This document shows positions 30,308 through 36,155 of a stretch of DNA of 64,000 nucleotides, piece after piece. The notes beneath the pieces were generated by a model that saw only the letters and a program-made list of their open reading frames with translations, did not search any database and had not been told where the DNA came from. Made by a program: the position numbers and the translations under genes. Each line of letters starts with the position of its first letter. The first letter of the stretch is position 1. Source of the stretch: Aliidiomarina taiwanensis (GTDB lineage: Bacteria > Pseudomonadota > Gammaproteobacteria > Enterobacterales > Alteromonadaceae); assembly GCF_003987015.1 (NCBI RefSeq), contig NZ_PIPQ01000005.1:62001-126000 (forward strand), in the 5' to 3' direction.

Positions 30308-30643
30308 TGCCAGCCGTGTTCCATTGGGTAGCTCCATATCAACTGTTGACAGAACTACAGAACCATCTGGACGATGCAGACCAGTCACTAAACACTCAGA
30401 CATAATGGGGCCAATTTGTTTTGGTGGGAAATTTACTACTGCTAGCACCTGCTTGCCGAGAAGTTCTTCTTTTGCATATAGAGCAGTGAGCTGAGCACTA
30501 GACTTTTTAAGACCGATCTCTTGCCCAAAATCCACCTTTAATTTGAAAGCAGGCCGACGAGCCTCTGGGAAGTCTTCGACATCAACAATGGTTCCAACGC
30601 GGATATCGACTTTTTGAAAGTCACCCCAATCAATATGTTCCAT
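30305..30643 (-). CDS. CsaA-like tRNA-binding domain protein (cassette)
   Basis: 112 aa. One OB-fold tRNA-binding domain of the CsaA/Arc1p/MetRS-C type: DWGDFQKVDIRVGTIVDVEDFPEARRPAFKLKVDFG at the start, then SSAQLTALY and VLAVVNFPPKQIGPIMSECLVTG. CsaA has chaperone-like and tRNA-binding activity. It is a complete stand-alone protein, not a piece of a synthetase. It is the last cassette of the left arm, with AAGGTGA before the ATG, an attC upstream and half an attC downstream. The stop codon lies inside the attC. Confidence 0.85.
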   Translation of the reverse strand: MEHIDWGDFQKVDIRVGTIVDVEDFPEARRPAFKLKVDFGQEIGLKKSSAQLTALYAKEELLGKQVLAVVNFPPKQIGPIMSECLVTGLHRPDGSVVLSTVDMELPNGTRLA

Positions 30644-30666
30644 AATTCACCTTGAGTATTTTTTGT

Positions 30667-30743
30667 ACATAACGCCCGAAATAACCGGCGTGCTTTAGCT
30701 CGTCCGGCGCCGCAGGCGCGTAATTCATTGACTTGTTATGTTT
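30667..30743 (-). repeat. attC site, left arm (L4)
   Basis: Read on the - strand it starts ACATAACAAGTC and ends CGGGCGTTATGTAC, about 75 bases apart, with GCGCCTGCGGCGCC as the central palindrome. The toxin gene's TAA lies in the first core. Confidence 0.8.
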
Positions 30744-31038
30744 CATCCACACCGAGCTCAGAGGCTTTCAATAACTGACTGCTGCGACGAACAGTTAGAA
30801 TATCCACCTGATTTGTGATGCTATAGATAACTCGGTAAGATCCAAACACCACTTCTCGAATACGCTGCAAACGCACCTCAGGGACGACTCGCCCACTCTC
30901 CGGAAATTCAGCTAAGCGATCGACGCAAGAAAATAAACCATCAACCCAGTGTAACGCCGCGCTCGCCTTATCTTCGGCAATGTATTGAGCGATACTTTCT
31001 ACGCGCTCTAGCGCAAGCGGAGACCAAACTACCTTCAT
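30736..31038 (-). CDS. RelE/ParE-family toxin (cassette)
   Basis: 100 aa. ParE/RelE-superfamily toxin: MKVVWSPLALERVESIAQYIAEDK at the N-terminus, the core WVDGLFSCVDRLAEFPESGRVVPE and the strand REVVFGSYRVIYSITNQVDILTVRRSSQLL. The pattern FPESGR with GxYRVIY is typical of the ParE branch, which acts on gyrase or, in the RelE branch, on ribosome-bound mRNA; which applies cannot be decided. It overlaps the YefM/Phd antitoxin stop by four bases. Its stop codon is inside the attC. Confidence 0.9.
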   Translation of the reverse strand: MKVVWSPLALERVESIAQYIAEDKASAALHWVDGLFSCVDRLAEFPESGRVVPEVRLQRIREVVFGSYRVIYSITNQVDILTVRRSSQLLKASELGVDET

Positions 31039-31316
31039 TGAGCTAGCTTACTTAAAATGCGTGATTTCGCATCTTCATGAGAAATTCCGGCACCATTAGC
31101 GATTTGCTCTTCAGCGCGGTAAACCTCTTCGAGCACTTCCAAGCGCTCTTGCATCTTTTCGTACTCGTGAACATCAACGAGTACTGCAACCCCGCGGCCA
31201 CGCTGTGTTAGTACCATTGGGCGCCGCGTCTCATGGATTTGCTTCACAAATTTTGCAACTCCGGCCCGAAATTCAGATAGAGGTCGAATATCTTCGTCTA
31301 CACGTACTCTTGTCAT
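31035..31316 (-). CDS. YefM/Phd-family antitoxin (cassette)
   Basis: 93 aa. The N-terminal DNA-binding fold is of the Phd/YefM type (RPLSEFRAGVAKFVKQIHETRRPMVLTQRGRGVAVLVDVHEYEKM). A helical C-terminus would wrap the toxin. The start at MTRVRVDEDI is preferred: AGGTGA lies 5 bases upstream. GTG at 31325 and ATG at 31322 are in frame but overlap this ribosome site. Three ATGTAC boxes upstream are likely its operator. Confidence 0.9.
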   Translation of the reverse strand: MTRVRVDEDIRPLSEFRAGVAKFVKQIHETRRPMVLTQRGRGVAVLVDVHEYEKMQERLEVLEEVYRAEEQIANGAGISHEDAKSRILSKLAQ

Positions 31317-31327
31317 TGGCATCACCT

Positions 31328-31357
31328 ATGTACAACTCAATGTACTTACAAATGTAC
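31328..31357. promoter_or_regulatory. Triple ATGTAC operator of the YefM-type antitoxin
   Basis: ATGTAC occurs at 31328, 31340 and 31352, each 12 bases apart, directly upstream of the antitoxin start. TGTACA/GTACAT half-sites are typical of YefM-type autorepression. Confidence 0.5.
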
Positions 31358-31394
31358 GTTACAATATAGAATTTCGCAAGAAAAGGATTGCCTA

Positions 31395-31490
31395 AGCAAA
31401 ACGCAGAGCGCACGATGGCAACAGAACAACTATCATCAACAAAAATAGAATTAGCAGTAACATTGATTGAGGCTTGTTGTCGCCTAACAC
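31395..31490 (-). repeat. Degenerate attC-like spacer, left arm (L3)
   Basis: Behind the stop of the 182-aa gene the - strand reads GTTAGGCGACAACAAGCC, attC-like at its start, and ~95 bases later TGCGTTTTGC, a poor match to the GCGTTA end. A foldable site is not convincing. It may be worn out. Confidence 0.35.
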
Positions 31491-31492
31491 GT

Positions 31493-32041
31493 CTATAGCC
31501 CATCCATAATATTTGAAACTGGAATTAAACCGACGGCGATGCGATCTTCGTCTGTCACCACCTCAGCTCTAGCCTTTATTATCTCACCGTCTAATTTTAA
31601 AGCGTACCGGTCAAAATCATGTACCGAAGAGTATTCCAAATAGCGATTGTAGGTAGCGACCAAAAGCCAGTTAACATTAGAATGCCCTAGTTCGCGGGCG
31701 CGTCTCGCAAGAAAATGAGCCAACAAGTGATTTTCAGTACCCATACTTCGCAATGTATCGCCAACGTGTTCAAGATTTGTGTGCTGCAAGATTACCGCTG
31801 CATGGTAAAAGTCGTTTGCTGTTACAAGCTCTCCCCTAGATAGCGCTATAAACACCAGCAAACGTCTGTTCATTTCATCGGCGAATTTAGGAAACTTACC
31901 TTGTTGAAAGTTTTCTTCCGAACGCGACGCTTGATCTTCTTCTAGAGCTCGTTTCACCGACTGGTTATCTATCGACTGAAATGCTGTGACAATTGCGGGA
32001 GTAAATAGCAGAAGGCTACAAATAAGTGCATAAGCTTTCAT
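31493..32041 (-). CDS. Exported cassette protein of unknown function
   Basis: 182 aa. Signal peptide MKAYALICSLLLFTPAIVTA (cleavage near residue 20). The mature part is helical, with SEENFQQGKFPKFADEMNRRLLVFIALSRGELVTANDFYHAAVILQHT near residues 40-90 and LLAHFLARRARELGHSNVNWLLVATYNRYL near 105-135. This resembles a small repeat family of DUF6624-like type, but I cannot name it. The start at 32041 follows AAGGAAT. It is a single-gene cassette between two toxin-antitoxin cassettes, probably periplasmic. Confidence 0.7.
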   Translation of the reverse strand: MKAYALICSLLLFTPAIVTAFQSIDNQSVKRALEEDQASRSEENFQQGKFPKFADEMNRRLLVFIALSRGELVTANDFYHAAVILQHTNLEHVGDTLRSMGTENHLLAHFLARRARELGHSNVNWLLVATYNRYLEYSSVHDFDRYALKLDGEIIKARAEVVTDEDRIAVGLIPVSNIMDGL

Positions 32042-32056
32042 CTTAATTCCTTGAAA

Positions 32057-32115
32057 CATAACGCCTCAAACACTGGCGCAGCATTTATGCGTCCGTTGCA
32101 ACTGCTTGTTATGGC
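32057..32115 (-). repeat. attC site, left arm (L2)
   Basis: On the - strand CCATAACAAGCAGTTGC opens and GAGGCGTTATG closes a 59-base site with imperfect inverted halves (GCAGTTGCAACGG / TGCTGCGCC). Confidence 0.8.
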
Positions 32116-32127
32116 GTGCTGCCAGCC

Positions 32128-32412
32128 TCATTTTCGGTCCTTCAATCTCCGGTAAGCCTTCCCTTTCTCTCGTTTACCAACGACAAGGACATAGATGACT
32201 AGCTCCTCATCCACCACTTCGTAAACCAAACGGTAGCCCGCTGATCGTAGTTTGATTTTGTACACGGAGCTGTAGCCTCCAAGCTTCGCCGAAGGCACTC
32301 TTGGATTAATAAGGCGCTCCTCAAGCTTCTTCTTGAACTGACTTTTTACAGGAGCGCTCAGTTTCTTCCATTCCTTCAGTGCTGAGGGTACAAATTTCAG
32401 CTTATAAGTCAT
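32128..32412 (-). CDS. RelE-family mRNA interferase toxin (cassette)
   Basis: 94 aa. Classic RelE: MTYKLKFVPSALKEWKKL, then VKSQFKKKLEERLINPRVPSAKLGGYSSVYKIKLRSAGYRLVYEV and VYVLVVGKREKGKAYRRL. The residues needed for mRNA cutting in the ribosomal A site (Lys/Arg cluster, RSAGYRL, C-terminal Arg and Tyr) are visible. The start at 32412 overlaps the antitoxin's end by 11 bases; a longer frame to 32487 lies wholly within the antitoxin. It is followed by attC L2. Confidence 0.93.
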   Translation of the reverse strand: MTYKLKFVPSALKEWKKLSAPVKSQFKKKLEERLINPRVPSAKLGGYSSVYKIKLRSAGYRLVYEVVDEELVIYVLVVGKREKGKAYRRLKDRK

Positions 32413-32653
32413 CCAGTGACACCGCGATGGCTTCTGCGCGCTCACCACGGCGCTCTTCGACCAGCTTGCCCAGTTCGTAATCCTCAATCATTTCCATAAT
32501 TGCTTCATACGTATCTGCAGGTATGAGGTATGCAGCAGGCTTGTTATGGTTCAGAACAGCAATCGGGGAACCACTGGCCTGGGACAGCAATGATGATGGA
32601 TTTTTCTTTAATTCTGAGATGCTTACAGAGAAATCTGCTAATACTTGGCGCAT
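32402..32653 (-). CDS. RelB/Phd-type antitoxin (cassette)
   Basis: 83 aa. Phd/YefM-type N-terminus (VLADFSVSISELKKNPSSLLSQASGSPIAVLNHNKPAAYLIPADTYEAIMEM). It is followed by an acidic, flexible tail (EDYELGKLVEERRGERAEAIAVSLDDL) that would neutralise the RelE toxin. It comes first in the pair, with an 11-base overlap. Palindromic GGTCA boxes lie 15 bases upstream. The ribosome site AATGAGGC lies close before the ATG. Confidence 0.92.
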   Translation of the reverse strand: MRQVLADFSVSISELKKNPSSLLSQASGSPIAVLNHNKPAAYLIPADTYEAIMEMIEDYELGKLVEERRGERAEAIAVSLDDL

Positions 32654-32667
32654 ACAAGCCTCATTAA

Positions 32668-32697
32668 TGACCTAAATATTGGTCATATTTTAGGTCA
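32668..32697. promoter_or_regulatory. Palindromic operator of the RelBE-type cassette
   Basis: TGACCTAAA and TTTAGGTCA form a 9-base inverted repeat 30 bases long overall, with a third GGTCA box between them. It lies directly upstream of the antitoxin gene and suits cooperative autorepression. Confidence 0.6.
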
Positions 32698-32727
32698 TTT
32701 AAATGAGTCTGGCAAGAGGCAAATTGA

Positions 32728-32792
32728 GCCATAACGCCCAATTCATGCGCCGGTTATACCGGACGCATGCAATTGATTGTTAGAAGGTGAAC
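32728..32792 (-). repeat. attC site, left arm (L1)
   Basis: On the - strand TTCTAACAATCAATTG opens and CAATTGGGCGTTAT-type sequence (AATTGGGCGTTATGG) closes the site. CATGCGTCCGG and CCGGCGCATG are inverted halves. It overlaps the 3' end of the higA-type gene. Confidence 0.88.
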
Positions 32793-33084
32793 TAGCAGGC
32801 GCCTGAATGGTTAACTGCAGACCAAGCGCTTTAGCAACTTTAGCTACAGTAGCAAAGGTAGGGTTACCTTCTGGTGATAATGCCTTATACAGCCCTTCCC
32901 GTGTCAGTCCTGCATCCCTCGCAAGCTGACTCATATTTTGCGCGCGAGCGACAACACTTAAAGCATGAACAATAAATGCCGGATCGTCACCGGCCTCTTC
33001 AATGCATGCCTCAAGATAAAGCTGGACATCTTCTTGGGTTTTAAGATGTTCTGCTGAGTCCCAACGTTTAGTTTTAACATTCAT
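32743..33084 (-). CDS. HigA-type addiction module antitoxin (cassette)
   Basis: 113 aa. XRE-family antitoxin of the phage-type HigA group: TKRWDSAEHLKTQEDVQLYLEACIEEAGDDPAFIVHALSVVARAQNMSQLARDAGLTREGLYKAL contains the HTH, and GNPTFATVAKVAKALGLQLTIQA closes the domain. The last ~13 residues (NNQLHASGITGA) are read through the attC site, so the cassette's recombination site supplies the C-terminus. The gene is second in the pair, 3 bases after the toxin stop. It probably represses the promoter before higB. Confidence 0.92.
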   Translation of the reverse strand: MNVKTKRWDSAEHLKTQEDVQLYLEACIEEAGDDPAFIVHALSVVARAQNMSQLARDAGLTREGLYKALSPEGNPTFATVAKVAKALGLQLTIQAPASSPSNNQLHASGITGA

Positions 33085-33087
33085 AGC

Positions 33088-33384
33088 CTATACCTCTAAT
33101 TGCTTCGCAATTTCTTTGGCTTTAGCGATATCTGCTTGTTGAGAGCTTTTATCACCACCTGAAAGTAAAATCACAACAACAGGCCCCTTTTGAACAAAGT
33201 AGACTCGGTATCCTGACCCGTAGAAGATGCGGAGCTCGCTTATACCATCACCTACTGGTGCTACGTCCCCAAAGTGTCCCATCTCCACGCGATCGATACG
33301 CGCCTGAATCCTCGCTTTCGCTCTGCGATCCTTGAGAGATTTAAACCATCTGGAGAACGCTGTTGTTGTTCGGATTTCAATCAT
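33088..33384 (-). CDS. HigB-type (RelE superfamily) toxin, first cassette of the left arm
   Basis: 98 aa. Killer protein of the phage-type HigB group (TIGR02683-like): MIEIRTTTAFSRWFKSLKDRRAKARIQARIDRVEMGHFGD, then GISELRIFYGSGYRVYFVQKG and VVILLSGGDKSSQQADIAKAKEIAK. The conserved GGDKSSQQ and RVYF are visible. The toxin precedes its antitoxin, as usual for HigBA. The promoter -10 box ends only 6 bases before the ATG, so the message is probably leaderless. It is the cassette closest to the left attI. Confidence 0.93.
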   Translation of the reverse strand: MIEIRTTTAFSRWFKSLKDRRAKARIQARIDRVEMGHFGDVAPVGDGISELRIFYGSGYRVYFVQKGPVVVILLSGGDKSSQQADIAKAKEIAKQLEV

Positions 33385-33387
33385 GTG

Positions 33388-33430
33388 TGAACTATAGTTA
33401 ACGAATATTACCCTGTCAACTATGGTTAAC
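33388..33430 (-). promoter_or_regulatory. higBA cassette promoter with twin operators
   Basis: On the - strand TTGACA (33419-33414) and TATAGT (33396-33391) are spaced by 17 bases. GTTAACCATAGTTGAC and GTTAACTATAGTTCAC are two near-identical boxes covering the -35 and the -10. The start codon follows 6 bases after the -10. Confidence 0.75.
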
Positions 33431-33455
33431 AGACAAATAGTGTATAACTGAACCT

Positions 33456-33572
33456 TCTAACATTTATATACTAGGCATGCATGGTGTATTAAGAGCGTAA
33501 AACACGCTGAAAAGCTTATGCCAAAAGGTCAGTGACTGCGTTCTACTAGTATTTCACTTGCTACAAACCATG
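33456..33572 (-). other. Left attI-like recombination site and cassette promoter region
   Basis: The 32 bases 33458-33489, read on the - strand, run ATACACC-AT-GCATGCCTAGTATA-T-AAATGTTA and end in the GTTA crossover core, from which the first left cassette starts. They match the site at 34954-34985 at 29 of 32 positions in opposite orientation. Upstream, GGTTTG and AGTGAAATACTAGT also correspond loosely to the right copy. GCATGCATGG and CCATGCATGC form a distant inverted repeat here only. Confidence 0.75.
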
Positions 33573-33749
33573 CATGCGCGTTTATCTGGTATAAGCCTGT
33601 AAAATATACACGCTTAACTTGCTAATAGGCCTACTCTAAACAGCTTCTGCAAAATGAACAAGTTGTTAATATGCGCGATCGCCTAGCTAAACGAGCAAGA
33701 AAATAGCATTTCGATAAGCTAAGTTTATGCATAGGTATAATAATTAACA

Positions 33750-34732
33750 ATGGAGGTTGATTTGGCTACACCTAGCCCATTCATGGAAATGTTGCGTAAT
33801 GAAATGCGTCTACGTGGATACTCATTGCGGACAGAAAAGTCTTACCTATATTGGATTAGGCAATTTATTCGGTTTTATAAAATGAAGCACCCAATAGATA
33901 TGGGGGCAAACGAAGTAAGGGATTTTTGACCTGGCTTGCGGTTGAACGCCTCGTAGCTGTCAACACGCAGAAAGTAGCTTTGAATGCTCTCGTTTTTATG
34001 TATCACAAAGTGTTAAAAATTGAGCTTGGGGAGTTAGATTTTAAGTTAGCACAAAAACAACGGCGTTTACCGATTGTTCTCACTGCTGAAGAGATACTAA
34101 AAATATTGAAGCACCTAGAGGGCAGGAATCGTGTAATTATCGAAATGCTTTATGGCAGTGGACTTAGGGTTAGCGAGTGCCTTGGGCTTAGAGTACAGGA
34201 TATCTGTTTAACAACTTGCTCAGTAACTGTGCGTGACGGTAAGGGTAATAAGGACAGGCAAACATTATTGAGCCAAAACTTAATCGAACCCTTAACAAAT
34301 TTAATCAGTGAGGCACTTGTTATTCAAAGGGGAGACAACGAAAGAGGTGTTGGCCCGTCTATGCCGTTTGCTCTTGCAAAGAAGTACCCCAGAGCATTTA
34401 AAACTCCAGGATGGATGTTTGTTTTTCCGTCCTCTAAGTTATGCGCTCATCCGATTACAGGCGAGCTGTGCCGGCATCATTTACATGACAGTGTTGTGCG
34501 TAAAGCGCTGAAGCCAGCTGTAGTGAAAGCAGCAGTACACAAAAAAGTGAACTGCCATACATTTAGGCATTCGTTTGCTACCCATTTGCTTCAAAACGGC
34601 TGTGATATCCGCACGGTGCAAGAGCTACTCGGCCATAACGATGTAAGTACTACTCAAATATACACACACGTCATTGGCCAACATTATGCTGGCACCATGA
34701 GCCCTTTAGATCGTTTAAAAGGGGCAACATAA
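33750..34732 (+). pseudogene. intI: Integron integrase IntI with a one-base frameshift
   Basis: Tyrosine recombinase of the integron type, 327 aa if repaired. Frame 1 (33750 or, with a perfect GGAGG, TTG at 33762) gives MRLRGYSLRTEKSYLYWI to ANEVRDF and stops at 33927. The other frame resumes at TTG 33926 with TWLAVERLVAVNTQKVALNAL. One T missing from the run 33923-33927 explains the break. The catalytic set is complete: GSGLRVSEC (Arg), CHTFRHSFATHLL (His, Arg), LGHNDVSTTQIYTHV (His, Tyr). The IntI-specific insertion lies between KYPRAFKTPGWMFVFPSS and the second Arg box. TATAAT lies at 33736. As written, the integrase would be inactive. Confidence 0.9.
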
Positions 34733-34876
34733 TTTTAATTATGCTTTTAAGTACCGCACATAATATGACTCGTACTGTGCTCAATATGAACTTGCTTAAC
34801 CCCTACAAGCTAGATAAGCTGTGCCTTTACAAATAATTAACAGGCAGAGGCATTAGGTTAATTAAGCACGCACGGA

Positions 34877-34990
34877 TTGTGGTTTGCTTCTTAGTGGTAA
34901 TATAGTCCTAAGCTGCAGGTTAATAATGGCCTGTAGTTTCTTTTGCGTGCTAGATACACCGCGCATGCCTAGTATACAAATGTTAACTTT
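34877..34990 (+). other. Right attI-like recombination site with candidate cassette promoter
   Basis: 34954-34985 repeats the left attI core in inverted orientation (29 of 32 bases) and ends in GTTA at 34982, where the first right-arm cassette starts. Upstream, TTGTGG (34877) and TATAGT (34901) with an 18-base spacer form a plausible promoter pointing into the right arm. The distance from GGTTTG to the core is 102 bases here and 108 in the left copy. Confidence 0.72.
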
Positions 34991-35002
34991 CAAGGAGGCT
35001 CC

Positions 35003-35590
35003 ATGCCAGAGATGCCAGCATTTTGCGATAACTGTGGAGCTATTTTTGGTTCTGGCTTCGTATTTGAAAATTGTAGGAATGTAACTCTAAGCGGAAATCG
35101 AGTAGGTCCTTGCCCAAGCTGCGGAGGCATGGGCCATGTACCTGATGGCGTTTACGACATCACTGGCAATGCAATAAAGTTACTGCAAGGAAGTATTAAG
35201 ACAGTTCAGCAGTTACAGAAATTATCGGCTGTACTGGCTGAGGCGCAAAAGAGAAATCTTTCGAAAGAACAAGTCCAGGCAAACATACAAGAAACAGTTC
35301 CTGAGTTAAAGAATTTCGCTTCTGTATTGCCGCAAACAAGGTCTGAATTGTACGGTTTCATCGGAATTATATTAACAGCTATTGGGTTAATGATTGCAGC
35401 CTACGGCACTTTCAAAGACGAGCCCGTGCCGGAAAGAGAGATAGAACAAATTATCGAGCGCTCTATCGAGCAATCAATTCAAAAATTGGCTCCACCTAGA
35501 CCAACAGCACCTCAGAAGCAAAAGAGAAACGATCCGTGCGCATGCGGAAGTGGTGTTAAATATAAAAAGTGCTGTTATTTGTCGGCATAA
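35003..35590 (+). CDS. Zinc-ribbon / membrane / SEC-C motif protein (first right-arm cassette)
   Basis: 195 aa. The N-terminus holds a zinc ribbon (CDNCG at residues 8-12 and CPSCGGMGH near 37-45). A helical stretch (~55-105, KLLQGSIKTVQQLQKLSAVLAEAQ), one transmembrane segment (~115-135, LYGFIGIILTAIGLMIAAYG), and a short cytoplasmic-type linker follow. The C-terminus is a SEC-C motif (RNDPCACGSGVKYKKCC, residues ~175-192), a zinc motif found in SecA and many unrelated proteins. GGAGG stands 8 bases before the ATG. The function is unknown; similar proteins occur in mobile cassettes. Confidence 0.8.
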   Translation: MPEMPAFCDNCGAIFGSGFVFENCRNVTLSGNRVGPCPSCGGMGHVPDGVYDITGNAIKLLQGSIKTVQQLQKLSAVLAEAQKRNLSKEQVQANIQETVPELKNFASVLPQTRSELYGFIGIILTAIGLMIAAYGTFKDEPVPEREIEQIIERSIEQSIQKLAPPRPTAPQKQKRNDPCACGSGVKYKKCCYLSA

Positions 35591-35591
35591 A

Positions 35592-35662
35592 AGTTAACAA
35601 GCGCAATCACGCGGATCAATTTTCCGCTGCGCTACAAATTGCCCGGTGTTGCGGGCGTTACA
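35592..35662 (+). repeat. attC site, right arm (R1)
   Basis: Opens AGTTAACAAGCGCAATC and closes TTGCGGGCGTTAC, 71 bases. The halves share TTTTCCGCTGCGCTACAAATT with R3. Confidence 0.88.
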
Positions 35663-35679
35663 TGCGTAAGGAAATTGAG

Positions 35680-36048
35680 ATGTATAAGCTACTTCTAACT
35701 GTATTTATTTGTTTGGTATTGTCCAGTTGTAGTTCCGTTCCAGAAAGTAGTGCGGAAAGCCAAACTGACACAAAGGCATCACGCACTTGCAAAGAAACAG
35801 CGTTGGATATCTATAAAAACCTAGATCAAGAAAGCATCAATACGCTACAAGAAACAGAGAAAGAAGATCTCATACAGTTTCATTTTGGGTGGGGAATGGG
35901 AATCAGGAATAGCTACGGGTTATGGAGTGAAGATTCACCCGTTAGGAAATCATGCGCAGCTATGTCTGGAGAACAAGATATGCATCCCGATAGCGCCTCA
36001 TCTGTAATCATGGAGCTCGTTTGGGAATTGGTACATGACAGCATGTAA
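35680..36048 (+). CDS. Small cassette lipoprotein
   Basis: 122 aa. Lipoprotein signal MYKLLLTVFICLVLSSC with a lipobox ending at Cys17. The mature part shows TCKETALDIYKNLDQESINTLQ and a Cys near residue 85 (RKSCAAMSGEQDMHPDSAS). I recognise no family. The start at 35680 follows AAGGAAATTGAG; longer readings begin inside the attC. The stop codon lies inside the following attC. Confidence 0.75.
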   Translation: MYKLLLTVFICLVLSSCSSVPESSAESQTDTKASRTCKETALDIYKNLDQESINTLQETEKEDLIQFHFGWGMGIRNSYGLWSEDSPVRKSCAAMSGEQDMHPDSASSVIMELVWELVHDSM

Positions 36049-36122
36049 CAATGCCAAGCACTTCGCCCCAGCGAAGCTGGGGCAGGACCTCGCTGCGCTC
36101 GGCCTGTGTTGGCGGCGTTACG
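36041..36122 (+). repeat. attC site, right arm (R2)
   Basis: Opens GCATGTAACAATGCC (containing the lipoprotein's stop) and closes TTGGCGGCGTTACG. CCCCAGCGAAGCTGGGG is a hairpin within; CGCTGCGCTCGG recurs in other right-arm sites. Confidence 0.88.
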
Positions 36123-36155
36123 TGTCATGAGAATTGGGTGATTGGGTGCTGAATC

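Noticed and set aside
30305-30643. CsaA-like protein as a broken methionyl- or phenylalanyl-tRNA synthetase piece
   Set aside because: It has its own start, ribosome site and complete single domain, as free-standing CsaA proteins do.
33598-33613. LexA-like box (CTGTAAAATATACACG) upstream of the integrase gene
   Set aside because: It is one base short and lacks the closing ACAG, so SOS control of intI cannot be claimed from it.
33923-33929. Programmed -1 frameshift in intI
   Set aside because: T-TTT-TGA could slip, but there is no stimulatory hairpin visible and a plain one-base deletion explains it more simply.
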